From positions 62,001 through 126,000 of the forward strand of contig CALXOD010000037.1 of NCBI GenBank assembly GCA_944389925.1: DNA of 64,000 nucleotides, read 5' to 3'. The translations under genes and the position numbers were made by a program. A model generated the notes under the pieces. It made no database searches. It saw only the letters and a list, made by a program, of their open reading frames with translations, and had not been told where the DNA came from. Within the stretch, counting starts at the first letter, position 1; every line of letters starts with the position of its first letter. This stretch comes from an uncultured Victivallaceae bacterium (GTDB lineage: Bacteria; Verrucomicrobiota; Lentisphaeria; Victivallales; Victivallaceae). Below, piece after piece: positions 45,071 through 55,558 of the stretch.

Positions 45071-46243
45071 ATGAAATTTGCCTTCAAGTTTGAAAACTTC
45101 GAACAGTATTTTCTGGAGCTATTGAAGGGACGTCGCCGGTCCTGGACCGACCGGGCGTTTCTGGTACTGCTGTTTATCGGCTCCCGGTTTTACCGGACGG
45201 CGGTGCAGTTCCGTATCTGGCTGTATGACAAACGGGTGATCCGCAATCATGCACTGGGGTGTCTGGTGGTCAGCATCGGCAATCTCAGCTGCGGGGGAAC
45301 GGGAAAGACGCCGGTGGTGGAAGTTTTCGCGAAGACGCTCAGCAGCAAGGGGCGTCGGGTGGCGATTTTGAGTCGGGGATACCGCAGCAAAAAGCGTACT
45401 TTGTGGGACAAGCTCAAGCACATGTTCGACGCTCAAAAGATTGAAGTCCCGCCGAAAATCGTCTCTGACGGCAACAACTTGCTGATGGACTCTGCTTATG
45501 CCGGGGACGAACCGTATATGCTGGCTTCCAACCTCAAGGATGTGGCGGTGCTGGTCGATAAAGATCGGGTGAAATCAGGATTGTATGCCATTGACCGGTT
45601 CGGTACCGACGTGCTGATTCTGGATGACGGCTTTCAATATCTGATGCTGAAGCAGCACATCAATATCATACTGGTGGATTCCACGGATCCGTTCGGGAAT
45701 GGCCATGTTCTGCCGCGGGGGATTTTGCGGGAACCGATCAAGAATATCCGCCGGGCCGATTACATTTTTCTGTCCAAATCCGACGGGAGTCCTCGGTTGC
45801 GGCATCTCAAAAATTTTCTCCGGCGCCATAACCGCCGGGCGGAAATCATCGAATGTACCCATCGGCCCCAGTATCTGGAAATGGTCTACTACCGTGGCCA
45901 GCGAGAGCCGCTGGAAAAATTGCGGGGAGCCCGGGTCGCGACCCTTTCGGCAATTGCCTGTCCTGCCGGATTTGAGGGATTTCTGGAGTCGCTGGGGGCG
46001 ACGCTGGTGGTGCGGGAACAGTATGCGGACCACCACCGTTATACGCAGCAGGAGATTATCGACTTCATTAATCAGGCGAAGGCGGCGGGAGCGGATTTCA
46101 TTGTGACAACCGAGAAGGATGCGGTGCGGATCCCGAAGCTGGATCGGCGGGATGTGCCGATGTATTTTCTGAGAATTGAGATCGATATTCTGAGCGGGCA
46201 GGAGAGTTTCGACCAGTGCATTTCCCGCATTTGCTTTCTGTAA
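45071..46243 (+). CDS. lpxK: Tetraacyldisaccharide 4'-kinase
   Basis: A 390-residue inner-membrane kinase that phosphorylates the 4' position of the lipid A disaccharide. An N-terminal membrane-associated helix is followed by the P-loop [36 protein letters not shown] and [15 protein letters not shown] (the Asp-Asp-Gly-Phe-Gln signature). ATG 45071 was preferred to the longer frame from 45011 because [14 protein letters not shown] begins the conserved part. It shows that the organism makes LPS. Confidence 0.93.
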   Translation: MKFAFKFENFEQYFLELLKGRRRSWTDRAFLVLLFIGSRFYRTAVQFRIWLYDKRVIRNHALGCLVVSIGNLSCGGTGKTPVVEVFAKTLSSKGRRVAILSRGYRSKKRTLWDKLKHMFDAQKIEVPPKIVSDGNNLLMDSAYAGDEPYMLASNLKDVAVLVDKDRVKSGLYAIDRFGTDVLILDDGFQYLMLKQHINIILVDSTDPFGNGHVLPRGILREPIKNIRRADYIFLSKSDGSPRLRHLKNFLRRHNRRAEIIECTHRPQYLEMVYYRGQREPLEKLRGARVATLSAIACPAGFEGFLESLGATLVVREQYADHHRYTQQEIIDFINQAKAAGADFIVTTEKDAVRIPKLDRRDVPMYFLRIEIDILSGQESFDQCISRICFL

Positions 46244-46269
46244 ACCAACACGTCAGGGAGAAGAGAGGA

Positions 46270-47424
46270 ATGAGCCAGTTGGAGGAACGTTTTGCCGCGC
46301 ATTTCGGCCGGGCGGCTGAAGTGGTGGCCCGGGCGCCGGGACGTTTGGAGATTCTCGGCAATCATACGGATTATAATCAGGGATTTGTGCTGAGCTGCGC
46401 CGTGGAACAGCACATCGCGGTGGCAATGGCGGCGACGCCGGGGCGGGTCTGCCGCCTCAAGGATTTTCGGGACGGCAGCGAACGGACGTTTCAGTTGGAT
46501 GAAATCGGGCCGGTGGCGCGGCGCGACTGGAGCAACTACATCAAAGGGGTGATTGTCGAATTGCGCAAGCGCGGCCGGGATATCGGAGGATTTGATGCCG
46601 GTATTCTGTCGACGGTGCCGCTTTCCGCGGGAATGTCGAGTTCGGCGGCGCTGGAAGTGGCGTTTTCCTTTGCGTTCTCCCGTTTGTTCGACATTGAGAT
46701 GGCGCCGGCGGAATGGGCGCGCGTCGGGCAGGGGGTGGAAAATTATTATCTCGGTTTGAAAAGCGGGTTGCTGGACCAGTTCAGTTCGATTTTCGGCCGG
46801 AAGAATGCCTTGATTTTGTCGGATTTCCGTTCCGTGGAGGTGCGCCGTACCGTGGCCCTGCCGGTCGGCTATGAGGTGGTGGTGGTCAATTCCATGGTCA
46901 AGCATAATCTGGTTGATTCCGAGTATAACGTCCGGCGTCAGGATTGTGAGAGCGCCACGGCCAAGCTGGCAGAGATTTATCCCGGTGTGCAGGCGCTGCG
47001 GGATGTCAGCGTGGAGCAGCTGGAGGCGGCGAAAGATCGCTTGGAATTGCGGGAGTACCGGCGCGCGGCTCATGTCGTCGGTGAAAATGACCGGGTATTG
47101 CGGGGCGTGGAGGCGCTGGATCGCGGAGATGTGGCGGCCTTCGGGGCATTGTTATTTGCCTCTCACGAGTCCAGCCGGGTCAATTTTGAAAACAGCACGC
47201 CGGAATTGGATTATCTGGTCGAGCTGGCGCATACGATTCCCGGTTGCCTGGGGGCGCGGCTTTCCGGAGGCGGTTTCGGCGGGATCACCATTCATCTGGT
47301 GGAAGAATCTCGGGCTGGGGAATATGCGGAACGCATCAGCGCTGCATACCGGCTTCAAACCGGGCGGACGCCGGAGGTGATTCATTGCGCCATCGGCAAC
47401 GGGGCGACGGTTCAGGAATTGTAA
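46270..47424 (+). CDS. galK: Galactokinase-family GHMP kinase
   Basis: A 384-residue kinase making galactose 1-phosphate in the Leloir pathway. ARAPGRLEILGNHTDYNQGFVLSCAVEQ is the galactokinase signature (with Asn where many have Glu in GEHTDY), PLSAGMSSSAALEVAF the ATP loop, and LSGGGFGGITIHLV the C-terminal motif. GGGAG lies upstream of ATG 46270. No galT or galE is adjacent. A close relative acting on another hexose is possible because of the GNHTDY variant. Confidence 0.87.
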   Translation: MSQLEERFAAHFGRAAEVVARAPGRLEILGNHTDYNQGFVLSCAVEQHIAVAMAATPGRVCRLKDFRDGSERTFQLDEIGPVARRDWSNYIKGVIVELRKRGRDIGGFDAGILSTVPLSAGMSSSAALEVAFSFAFSRLFDIEMAPAEWARVGQGVENYYLGLKSGLLDQFSSIFGRKNALILSDFRSVEVRRTVALPVGYEVVVVNSMVKHNLVDSEYNVRRQDCESATAKLAEIYPGVQALRDVSVEQLEAAKDRLELREYRRAAHVVGENDRVLRGVEALDRGDVAAFGALLFASHESSRVNFENSTPELDYLVELAHTIPGCLGARLSGGGFGGITIHLVEESRAGEYAERISAAYRLQTGRTPEVIHCAIGNGATVQEL

Positions 47425-47452
47425 CCAATATTTTCAGGGAGTGTATAAAAAG

Positions 47453-48415
47453 ATGAGAATTTTATCCGGAATTCAACCTTCCGGCACGCCGCATATCGGC
47501 AATTATTTCGGGATGATGCGTCAGGCGGTGGAGCTGCAGGAACGCGGCGAGACGTTTTTATTTATTGCGGATTATCATGCGCTGACGACGTCGCCGGATC
47601 CGCAGGTATTGCGGGAAAACGTATTCAATCTGGCGCTGGATTTTCTGGCCTGCGGGCTGGATGTATCGAAGACGGTGTTCTTCCGGCAGTCGGATGTTCC
47701 CCAGGTGACGGAACTGATGTGGATTCTCAACAATATCACGACCGTCGGTTTCCTGGAACGGGCGCACAGCTACAAGGATAAGATTGCCAAGGGGTTCGTG
47801 CCGAATGCGGGGTTGTTTACCTACCCGGTGCTGATGGCGGCGGACATTCTGTTGTATCAGAGTGATCTGGTGCCGGTCGGCAAGGATCAGAAGCAGCACC
47901 TGGAAATTACCCGGGATCTGGCCATCCGCTTCAACAACGATTTCGGTGAAACATTCCGGATTCCGGACGGCATCATTCCGGAAAAGGTGGCGGTGGTGCC
48001 GGGTATCGACGGTCAGAAAATGAGCAAAAGTTATCATAACACCATTCCCATTTTCGGAACAGAAAAAGCCATCCGGAAAATCGTCATGAGTGTAGTTACC
48101 GATTCCACGCCAATGGAGGCCCCGAAGGATCCGGAAAAATGCAACGTGGTGGCGCTTTATAAGCTGGTCGCTTCCGAGGAAGAAGTGGAGGAAATGAAAC
48201 GGCGCTATCGTGCCGGAAATTACGGCTACGGACACGCCAAGCAGGCGTTGTTCGAAAAGCTGTGGACGTATTTTGCGCCGATGCGCGAACGTCGTGCCGC
48301 GCTGGCCGCCGACCCGGATTATGTCTGGGACGTGTTGCGGGATGGAGCGAAGCGTGCTTCCGAAGAGGCGGAGAAAACCATGGATCGGGTGCGTCGGGCA
48401 GTTGGATTGCGCTGA
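47453..48415 (+). CDS. trpS: Tryptophanyl-tRNA synthetase
   Basis: A 320-residue class Ic synthetase. RILSGIQPSGTPHIGNYFG includes the HIGH-like HIGN; PVGKDQKQHLEITRDLA binds tRNA/ATP; DGQKMSKSYHNTI is the KMSKS loop. ATG 47453 starts the conserved sequence. Length is normal for bacterial TrpRS. Confidence 0.96.
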   Translation: MRILSGIQPSGTPHIGNYFGMMRQAVELQERGETFLFIADYHALTTSPDPQVLRENVFNLALDFLACGLDVSKTVFFRQSDVPQVTELMWILNNITTVGFLERAHSYKDKIAKGFVPNAGLFTYPVLMAADILLYQSDLVPVGKDQKQHLEITRDLAIRFNNDFGETFRIPDGIIPEKVAVVPGIDGQKMSKSYHNTIPIFGTEKAIRKIVMSVVTDSTPMEAPKDPEKCNVVALYKLVASEEEVEEMKRRYRAGNYGYGHAKQALFEKLWTYFAPMRERRAALAADPDYVWDVLRDGAKRASEEAEKTMDRVRRAVGLR

Positions 48416-48452
48416 GACGGAAAAAGGTAATAAGACAAAGGGAGCAGGCAAT

Positions 48453-49805
48453 ATGGCAAAGCAGACGGATATCCGGGTGGTGGATGCCGCGGTTACATTT
48501 ATTCCGGCGGAGATGCGGCTTCCGCTTAAGTTCGGTTCTCAGGTGATTTCTTCGATCAGCTGTGCCCGGGCACGGTTGACGGTGGAAACCGCCGACGGGC
48601 GCCGGGGAGAAGGCTGGGGGGAAACGCCGCTCAGCGTGGGCTGGGCCTGGCCTGCTCCGATTGACTTTCTGGAACGGGAACGGGCCATGCAGGATTTCTG
48701 CCGCAAGTTGGAGTCTGCCTGGCGGGAGTTTCCGGAAAGCGGCCATCCGATGGAGATCGGGTACGCCTTTCTGGAACAGCGGCTGGAAGCGCTTCGGGCG
48801 GAATTCAACGCGGGGCGGGAACATCCGATGCCGCATCTGGCGGCGCTGATTTGCGATTCGCTTTTCGACCTGGCCCTGCATGATGCCTACGGCAAGGCCA
48901 ACGGGGTGCCGACTTATGATACCTATAACGGGCAGTATATGAATTTTGATCTGGCCCATTATCTGACCCCGGCGGCGGATGCGGCAGTGGAGTTTGCCGG
49001 AAAATACCCGCAGGATTTCTTTGTTTCCGAAGTGCCGGACCGGTTGCCGGTGTGGCATCTGGTCGGCGGTAAGGATCTGCTGACCGACGCGGAGCGAACC
49101 GGGGCGGAGCCGCAGGACGGCATCCCCGTCACGCTGACCGAATGGATCCGGCGGGACGGCCTCAAATGCCTGAAAATCAAACTTGTCGGCAATGATGCTG
49201 AATGGGATTACCGCCGTCTGGTCGACGTCGGCCGGATTGCTGTGGAGTACGATGTGGACTGGCTGTCGCCGGATTTCAACTGCATGGTGACGGATCCGGC
49301 ATATGTTTGCGGCGTGCTGGACCGTCTGATGCGGTCTGAACCGACGATTTACGGCAAGATCCTTTATGTGGAACAGCCGTTCCCCTACGATCTGGAGGCA
49401 AACCGGATCGATGTGCACGCGGTATCCGCCCGTAAGCCTTTGTTCATGGACGAGAGCGCCCACGACTGGCGATTCGTTCGGCTGGGGCGTTCACTCGGCT
49501 GGACCGGCGTGGCGCTCAAGGTGTGCAAAACGCAGACCGGCGCCCTGCTGTCACTGTGCTGGGCCAGGGCACACGGGATGACGCTGATGGTGCAGGACCT
49601 GACCAATCCGATGTATGCCATGGTGCCGCATGTGCTGCTGGCCGCGCATGGCGGAACGATCATGGGGGTGGAGTGCAATGCCGCCCAGTTTTATCCGGCT
49701 GCCTCCGCCGCGGAAGAGAAAATCCATCCCGGCCTGTACCGGCGGCGGAACGGCGTGGTTGATTTGTCCACCCTGGGCGGTCCCGGGTTCGGCTATCGCT
49801 TCTGA
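48453..49805 (+). CDS. Enolase-superfamily enzyme (mandelate racemase/muconate lactonizing type)
   Basis: A 450-residue enzyme with a capping domain (about 1-160) and a (beta/alpha)7-barrel. KCLKIKLVG supplies the Lys-x-Lys base pair, DWLSPDFNCMV, LYVEQPFPYD and LFMDESAHDW the three metal carboxylates, and ALKVCKTQTG the second-side Lys. These residues indicate abstraction of an alpha proton from a carboxylate, but the substrate cannot be deduced; sugar-acid dehydratase and dipeptide epimerase are options. It starts 37 bases after trpS with GGAGCAGG upstream. Confidence 0.82.
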   Translation: MAKQTDIRVVDAAVTFIPAEMRLPLKFGSQVISSISCARARLTVETADGRRGEGWGETPLSVGWAWPAPIDFLERERAMQDFCRKLESAWREFPESGHPMEIGYAFLEQRLEALRAEFNAGREHPMPHLAALICDSLFDLALHDAYGKANGVPTYDTYNGQYMNFDLAHYLTPAADAAVEFAGKYPQDFFVSEVPDRLPVWHLVGGKDLLTDAERTGAEPQDGIPVTLTEWIRRDGLKCLKIKLVGNDAEWDYRRLVDVGRIAVEYDVDWLSPDFNCMVTDPAYVCGVLDRLMRSEPTIYGKILYVEQPFPYDLEANRIDVHAVSARKPLFMDESAHDWRFVRLGRSLGWTGVALKVCKTQTGALLSLCWARAHGMTLMVQDLTNPMYAMVPHVLLAAHGGTIMGVECNAAQFYPAASAAEEKIHPGLYRRRNGVVDLSTLGGPGFGYRF

Positions 49806-49827
49806 CCGCGTTGTTGCCGCAGCAGGT

Positions 49828-50790
49828 TCAGGCGTGGAAACAGGCGACCTGTCGCTCCGACAGGTCGGGCCGAGGTTGCAACTCCGGACAGTGGCGGCGG
49901 CATTCTTCCGTGGCCAGCGGGCAGCGAGGATGGAACGGGCATCCCGTCGGCGGTGCCAGCGGAGACGGGACGTCGCCTTCCAGAACGATTCGATTGTTCC
50001 GGTGGCGTCCCTCCAGGGTCGGAACTGCCGAGAGGAGGGCGCGGGTATAGGGGTGCTTCGGATCGGCGCATAAACTCTGCGATTCTCCCGATTCGACGAT
50101 GTGACCGAGATACATGACCAGAATCCGGCGGCTGATATGTTCCACTACCGCCAGATCGTGAGCAATGAATAGAAACGCGGTTCCCGTGTCGCGTTGAATA
50201 TCCTGGAGCAGATTGATGATCTGAGCCTGTACGCTGACGTCCAGCGCCGATACCGGTTCGTCCGCGACGATCAGTTTCGGCTCCGTGGCCAGGGCCCGGG
50301 CAATGCCGATACGTTGCCGCTGGCCGCCGCTGAATTGATGGGGGTAGCGCTCCAGCTGGGAGGGATTCAACCCTACCAGCGACAATAATTCCGCCGCCCG
50401 TTTTCTTCTTCCCGTCGCGTCCAGCGTCGTATGCAGGCGCAGAACTTCATTCAATGCCGAGAAGATGGTCAGCCGCGGATTGAGTGACCCGTAGGGATCC
50501 TGAAAAATCATCTGAAAATCCCGCCGCGCCCGCCGCAGGGCGGCTCCGGAAAGCGTGGAAAGATCCACCCCGTTTAGCCGGATGGAACCCGCTGTCGGCT
50601 CCTCCAGCCGGACGATGGCGCGCCCGAGGGTGCTTTTTCCACAGCCGGATTCTCCGACCAGTCCCAGCGTTTCTCCCGCTTCCAGCTGAAAACTGACTCC
50701 ATCCACGGCGCGGACACTGCGGCGCGGTTGCCAGAAGGGGCCGCGAATCGGATAATGCACTTTCAGGTTGGAGACTTCCAGCAGGGCCAT
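49828..50790 (-). CDS. Oligopeptide/dipeptide ABC transporter ATP-binding protein (OppF/DppF type)
   Basis: A 320-residue ATPase. Walker [18 protein letters not shown]-loop [11 protein letters not shown], signature [15 protein letters not shown] and Walker [13 protein letters not shown] are all intact, and the C-terminal oligo_HPY extension has the [14 protein letters not shown] cysteine motif that binds an Fe-S cluster in this family. It starts 4 bases after the glycosyltransferase stop. No permease, binding protein or OppD lies in the window on this side, so the partner subunits must be elsewhere. Confidence 0.92.
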   Translation of the reverse strand: MALLEVSNLKVHYPIRGPFWQPRRSVRAVDGVSFQLEAGETLGLVGESGCGKSTLGRAIVRLEEPTAGSIRLNGVDLSTLSGAALRRARRDFQMIFQDPYGSLNPRLTIFSALNEVLRLHTTLDATGRRKRAAELLSLVGLNPSQLERYPHQFSGGQRQRIGIARALATEPKLIVADEPVSALDVSVQAQIINLLQDIQRDTGTAFLFIAHDLAVVEHISRRILVMYLGHIVESGESQSLCADPKHPYTRALLSAVPTLEGRHRNNRIVLEGDVPSPLAPPTGCPFHPRCPLATEECRRHCPELQPRPDLSERQVACFHA

Positions 50791-50794
50791 GGGG

Positions 50795-51760
50795 TCACCG
50801 CGGTTCGTTTCCGGTGGAATCGTCCCGGTCGAAATTCAAGGTTTCCTCGACTATGACCAGCGGCCGGTCCTTGACCTGTGTCCAGACCGCCCCGAGGTAT
50901 TCACCGATGATGCCGATGAAGATCAGCTGCACCGCGGAGAAGAAGAACAACCCAATCACCAGGGGCGCAAGACCGAGGGAAAAGGTATCCCAGTAGAGCA
51001 ACTTGTATGTAAAATACCCCACCGCCACCAGAAGACTCAGGACGGCCAGTACGAATCCACAGAAGACTGCCAGCCGCAGCGGCATTTTGGTGTGGTTGAC
51101 GAAGCCGGTCATGGCCATGTCGTACAGAGTAAACCAGTTGTTCTTGGTTTTACCGTGTTTGCGCACGTCCTGCACAAACGGCAGTTCAATGCGGCGGAAG
51201 CCGATTTCCCCGATCAGCCCGCGGAAATACGGATAGGGGTCGTGATATAACTTCAATGCGTCCAGGAATTTGCGTCCGTAGAGGCCGAATCCGTAGAAAT
51301 TCTGCACCTGTTCCGTTTCAGAAAAACGGCTGAGCAGTCGGTAATAGCAGCGGCGGATGAAGAACATCAGCGGATTTTCCCGGCTGACCGGCTTGACCGC
51401 ACATACTACTTCGTTTCCGTCTTCCCAGGCGGCGATCAGTTCCGGCAGCATTTCCGGTGGATCCTGCAGGTCGGAGCACATGGCGATCGCCGCGTCGCCG
51501 TGTGCCTGCTGCAGCACGTAAAACGGCGAACGGATGTGGCCGAAGTTATTGGCATTAAAAATGACTTTGAACGTCGGATCTTCCGCCGCGATGCGCCGGA
51601 GGATTTCCCGGCTGCCGTCAGTCGAATGATTGTCACCGATGATGATTTCAAAATCATATTGCGGCAACGCGGCAAAAACCGCCTTCAACCGCTGATAAAG
51701 TTCCGGCAGATTTTCAGCTTCATTGTAGCAATTGGTGACGACGCTGATTTTTTTCTTCAT
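50795..51760 (-). CDS. Family 2 glycosyltransferase, polyprenyl-phosphate type
   Basis: A 321-residue membrane glycosyltransferase like DPM1/ArnC/GtrB. The GT-A domain (about 1-215) starts [21 protein letters not shown], with [12 protein letters not shown] carrying the metal-binding Asp; two transmembrane helices follow (about 232-256 and 267-292). Such enzymes load a sugar on undecaprenyl phosphate for glycan assembly. It is coupled to the OppF-type gene downstream but this pairing has no obvious functional sense. Confidence 0.9.
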   Translation of the reverse strand: MKKKISVVTNCYNEAENLPELYQRLKAVFAALPQYDFEIIIGDNHSTDGSREILRRIAAEDPTFKVIFNANNFGHIRSPFYVLQQAHGDAAIAMCSDLQDPPEMLPELIAAWEDGNEVVCAVKPVSRENPLMFFIRRCYYRLLSRFSETEQVQNFYGFGLYGRKFLDALKLYHDPYPYFRGLIGEIGFRRIELPFVQDVRKHGKTKNNWFTLYDMAMTGFVNHTKMPLRLAVFCGFVLAVLSLLVAVGYFTYKLLYWDTFSLGLAPLVIGLFFFSAVQLIFIGIIGEYLGAVWTQVKDRPLVIVEETLNFDRDDSTGNEPR

Positions 51761-51840
51761 GGCAGGGGCGTACTTTTTCTGGATGCATGTTGCCGCGTTC
51801 CGGCGAAGTGGTGCGCAAACCGCCGGAACGCGGGAATCCT

Positions 51841-52872
51841 TCAGATCAGTCCGGCGGCTTCAGGCAGACCGAAACGGATGTTCAGGCACTGCACCGCCTG
51901 GCCGGCCGCACCCTTGGTCAGGTTGTCGATAGCCGACGAAAGAATAATCCGACCGGTATGCGGATCCAGCACGTAGCCGATTTCGCAGCAGTTGGTCATA
52001 AACACATACTTGGTGTCCGCCAGCCGCCCCTGCGGCAGCACCCGGACAAATTGTTCATTTCCGTAAGCCGCTTCATAGGCCGCCGCGATTTTTTCCAGCG
52101 TGCATCCGGGCTGGGCATGCAACAGAATGGTCGAATGAATACCACGATTCATCGGCACCAGATGCGGAATGAAGTTGATCGCCATTTCGGGGACGCCGGC
52201 GGCAAAGGCCATTTCCTGTTCAATTTCAGGAAGATGACGATGCCCGGCCGGACTGTAGGGCCGCACACTTTCATTGCATTCCGGGAAGATGTAGGCCAGA
52301 TCCACCTTGCGTCCCGCTCCGGTTACACCGGAACAGCTGGAAACCACCACGCCTTCCGGGCTGGCCAGTTTCGCCGCCAGCAGCGGAGCGGTCGGCAGAA
52401 TGGAACTGGTCGGATAGCATCCGGCGCAGGCTACCAGGTCAGCGGTCCGCAACTGTTCGCGGTACCGTTCCGGCAGGCCGTATACCGCCTGTTTGAGCAG
52501 TTCCGGTGCCGGGTGGTCGGCTTTATAATATTCCTTGTATTTGGCCGGGCTTTTCAGCCGGAAGTCGGCACTGATGTCGAACACCTTGATGCCCGAGCGC
52601 AGCAGCGGAATCGCGAATTCCGTCGCCGTTCCGTGCGGCAGCGCCAGAATGGCGGCATCGCATTTTCCCGCGATTTCCGCCGCATCCGGTTCACAAAAAT
52701 GAAGATTCAGACCCGTATAACGGGGAAAGACCGTGGACACCGGCTGTCCGGCATTTTTGCGGGAAGTGACCGCAACGATTTCGCAGTCGGGATGCCGCAG
52801 CAGAATCCGCAGCAATTCCTCCCCCGCGTATCCGGAGGCACCGAAGACCGCGACTCTTACTTTCTTATTCAT
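51841..52872 (-). CDS. argC: N-acetyl-gamma-glutamyl-phosphate reductase
   Basis: A 343-residue NADPH-dependent enzyme of arginine synthesis. The Rossmann start is VAVFGASGYAGEELLRIL; the catalytic cysteine is in VACAGCYPTSSILP; GVTGAGRKVDLAYIFPE and HRHLPEIEQ complete the active site. It lies 23 bases after purQ in the queF-argJ-purQ-argC run. Confidence 0.96.
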   Translation of the reverse strand: MNKKVRVAVFGASGYAGEELLRILLRHPDCEIVAVTSRKNAGQPVSTVFPRYTGLNLHFCEPDAAEIAGKCDAAILALPHGTATEFAIPLLRSGIKVFDISADFRLKSPAKYKEYYKADHPAPELLKQAVYGLPERYREQLRTADLVACAGCYPTSSILPTAPLLAAKLASPEGVVVSSCSGVTGAGRKVDLAYIFPECNESVRPYSPAGHRHLPEIEQEMAFAAGVPEMAINFIPHLVPMNRGIHSTILLHAQPGCTLEKIAAAYEAAYGNEQFVRVLPQGRLADTKYVFMTNCCEIGYVLDPHTGRIILSSAIDNLTKGAAGQAVQCLNIRFGLPEAAGLI

Positions 52873-52895
52873 GGCAATATCTCCTGAAAAATATC

Positions 52896-53702
52896 TTAGA
52901 AATGTTTTTCCACATAGTCAACCGCATTGCGGAAGATCCGTACCCCGTCTCCTTCTTCCGGCAGCGTTCCGGCGACTTTATCCGCCGTCCAGCTCGGAGA
53001 ATTGTAGGGCGAAAGGAACGCTTCCGGGTGCGGCATCAGGCCGAATACCCGTCCGGTCGGATCGCAGATACCGGCGATTGCGTTGAGCGAACCGTTCGGA
53101 TTATCCGGAAAATCAGTAGCGGGACGGCCTTCGGCATCAGCGTAACGGAACGCGACCAGCTGGGCCGCTTCCAGTTGCGCGAGCGTTTCCGGATCCGCCA
53201 CGAACTTGCCTTCACCGTGTCGCAGCGGCAGGCGAATCTGATCGATTCCAGCGGTAAAGACGCAGGGGGAGGCCGGATTGGCTTTGAGTCGGCACCAGTC
53301 ATCCCGGAACGTACCGGAATCGTTATGCGCCAGCGCGACGTGCTGGGTGAAATAGTCCCCGTCAAGCGCCGGTACCATGCCGAGTCGGGTCAGCGTCTGA
53401 AACCCGTTGCAGATACCGATTACCAGTTTCCCATCCGCCACGAACTGCTCCAGCTGTTCCCGCAGTCGGAATTTGACGCGGTTGGCGAAAACCGTGCCGG
53501 ACCCCAGATGGTCCCCGAAGGCAAAGCCGCCGATGAAGGCCAGAATATGAAATTCCTTCAGCGTCCGCTTTCCGGCGATAAGATCGTTGAGGTGCACCTG
53601 TTCCGGCGTGGCGCCGACCAGGCGGAAGGCCGCCGCAGTCTCCTTTTCGCAGTTCAGGCCGAAGCCGGTGATCACCAGTACCTTTATATCACTTCTGTTC
53701 AT
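52896..53702 (-). CDS. purQ: Phosphoribosylformylglycinamidine synthase, glutaminase subunit
   Basis: A 268-residue class I glutamine amidotransferase that feeds ammonia to PurL in purine synthesis. KVLVITGFGLNCEKETAAAF starts it, AFIGGFAFGDHLGSG binds substrate, IGICNGFQTLTRLGMVP holds the catalytic Cys, and GLMPHPEAF the His-Glu pair. The size fits the slightly longer PurQ forms that work with separate PurL. It lies 17 bases after argJ. Confidence 0.92.
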   Translation of the reverse strand: MNRSDIKVLVITGFGLNCEKETAAAFRLVGATPEQVHLNDLIAGKRTLKEFHILAFIGGFAFGDHLGSGTVFANRVKFRLREQLEQFVADGKLVIGICNGFQTLTRLGMVPALDGDYFTQHVALAHNDSGTFRDDWCRLKANPASPCVFTAGIDQIRLPLRHGEGKFVADPETLAQLEAAQLVAFRYADAEGRPATDFPDNPNGSLNAIAGICDPTGRVFGLMPHPEAFLSPYNSPSWTADKVAGTLPEEGDGVRIFRNAVDYVEKHF

Positions 53703-53719
53703 TTTCGGTATTGCATTCC

Positions 53720-54952
53720 TCAGGTATGATAGTCCGCATTGATTTTCACATAGTCATAGGAAACATCGCAGGTCCAGACCCAGTATTCTTCTTCGCCGGC
53801 ATGGAGGTCGATCAGCACGGTGAATTCCCGTTTGCGGATGATATCCGCCAGTTCTTCCTCCCGGGTCCCTGCGTCGCCGCCCTGGCGCACGACCGGCATG
53901 TCATCGTAAAAGATGTCCGTCCGATTCGGATCAAAAGTCGCACCGGAATATCCCAGGGCCGCCACCACCCGCCCCCAGTTGGGATCATTACCGAACCAGG
54001 CGGTTTTGCACAGCAGCGAATTGGCGACTGCTTCCGCGCAGAGTTTTGCATCTTCACGGGTGGGGGCGTTTACGACCTTCACCTCCACGAATTTGGTGGC
54101 GCCTTCGCCGTCGGCGACCATCCGTCGGGCCAGTTCCCGCATGACCGTATCCAGCGCGGATTTAAACAATTTTGCCTCCGGCGTGCCTTTCCGGATGGTG
54201 ACACCGGAATGCCCGTTGGCCAGGATGAGCACAGTGTCGTTGGTGCTCATATCCCCGTCGACCGTGATACGGTTGAAGGAATCCGCCACACCGGTACCCA
54301 ACATTTCCGCCAGCAGTTCATTGTCGGCGTCGGCGTCGGTGGTGATGAAGCAGAGCATGGTGGCATGAGGCACCTGCAGATGGGGATCGATCATTCCCGC
54401 GCCCTTGGTCATGGCCCCGATGGAAACGGTCCGGTCGCCGATCTGGAACTGGACTGCGACGGATTTCGGCACGGTGTCGGTGGTCATGATCGCCCGCGCG
54501 GCGGCGTTGCCGCCTGTGGTGGAAAGTTCCGCCGCGGCCAGCCGGATTCCCCGGGCAATGATGTCCATCGGGAGCTGAACTCCGATCCGTCCGGTGGAGG
54601 CGACTGCGATGGTTTCCGGCGCAAGGTTCAGCGCTTCGGCAGCCAGACGGCAGGTTTCCTCGGCATTGGCCAGGCCGGGGGCGCCGGTGCAGGCATTGGC
54701 GTTGCCGCTGTTGATGACGGCGGCACTGAGACGGGGGGATTCCAGCACCCGCTTCCGACAGAGTTGGACGGGGGCGGCGGCGAAGGTGCAGCTGGTGAAG
54801 GCTCCGGCAAAATGCGCCGGGGTTTCGGACAGCAGCATGGCGAAATCCGGTGCGCCGGTACGTTTGAATCCGGCGGTGACACCGGCGGCGCGGAATCCGG
54901 CGGGCGTGGTGACCGAACCGTTTCCCACGAAATGAAAAAGCTGTTCACTCAT
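53720..54952 (-). CDS. argJ: Bifunctional glutamate N-acetyltransferase/ornithine acetyltransferase
   Basis: A 410-residue Ntn-type enzyme that recycles the acetyl group in arginine synthesis. VTTPAGFRAAGVTAGFKRTG begins the family domain; GAMTKGAGMIDP followed by VPHATMLCFITTDA contains the Ala-Thr autocleavage site, the Thr becoming the nucleophile; CKTAWFGNDPNWGRVVAALGYSG is conserved. I chose ATG 54952 with GGAGG upstream; an open frame to 54997 adds 15 residues unlike the family. It overlaps the end of queF by 8 bases. Confidence 0.95.
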   Translation of the reverse strand: MSEQLFHFVGNGSVTTPAGFRAAGVTAGFKRTGAPDFAMLLSETPAHFAGAFTSCTFAAAPVQLCRKRVLESPRLSAAVINSGNANACTGAPGLANAEETCRLAAEALNLAPETIAVASTGRIGVQLPMDIIARGIRLAAAELSTTGGNAAARAIMTTDTVPKSVAVQFQIGDRTVSIGAMTKGAGMIDPHLQVPHATMLCFITTDADADNELLAEMLGTGVADSFNRITVDGDMSTNDTVLILANGHSGVTIRKGTPEAKLFKSALDTVMRELARRMVADGEGATKFVEVKVVNAPTREDAKLCAEAVANSLLCKTAWFGNDPNWGRVVAALGYSGATFDPNRTDIFYDDMPVVRQGGDAGTREEELADIIRKREFTVLIDLHAGEEEYWVWTCDVSYDYVKINADYHT

Positions 54953-55373
54953 CGATTTTTCCTCCATAACGGGCGATGACGTTGATGGCGATTCCACCGC
55001 GGGGCCGGAACCGGCCGATTACCTCGGCACGACGTGGCGCACAGGCGGCGACCACGGCGTTGAGAATGGTATTGACCGATTCTTCATGAAAGGTGTTGCT
55101 GTTGCGGAACGAATACAAATACAGCTTGAGCGATTTGCTTTCGATACAGGTTTTGTCCGGCACATAACGCACCGTGATGTGGCCGAAATCCGGCTGACCG
55201 GTTACCGGACACAGAGAAGTGTACTCCGGGCAGTCGAATTCGATGATGTAATCGCGATCGGCGTACAGGTTTTGAAAGGTTTCCAGCCGGGCCTCTTCCG
55301 GGCGGGTCGGATAGTTTCGTTCGGACGATTTGAGCAGGGTCAAACCGGCGAAGCGTTCTTTGCTTTTGTCCAC
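54945..55373 (-). CDS. queF: 7-cyano-7-deazaguanine reductase (NADPH), short form
   Basis: A queuosine-pathway enzyme reducing preQ0 to preQ1. CPEYTSLCPVTGQPDFG holds the catalytic Cys and CIESKSLKLYLYSFRN the QueF motif; HEE follows. I prefer GTG 55373, 142 residues, because GGAG stands 8 bases before it and the family normally begins close to the GLTLL segment; ATG 55439 and ATG 55499 (184 residues) are alternatives with poor ribosome sites. It is the first gene of the run with argJ, purQ and argC. Confidence 0.9.
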   Translation of the reverse strand: MDKSKERFAGLTLLKSSERNYPTRPEEARLETFQNLYADRDYIIEFDCPEYTSLCPVTGQPDFGHITVRYVPDKTCIESKSLKLYLYSFRNSNTFHEESVNTILNAVVAACAPRRAEVIGRFRPRGGIAINVIARYGGKIDE

Positions 55374-55558
55374 GATGTCTACTCCAGAACCATGCTGAAT
55401 CAAAAAAACGGAAAAATATTGAACGGTGCGCATTTGCATCGTTTCTTCCGATGCGGCTCCCGCGGGGAGAATTTCTGTCTGCCGCGCGGATTGCTTCATA
55501 AAATAGCACGTTTTTGCCGATATTTCGCCATTAAAGAGAAAAATGCTTGATTTTTTTC

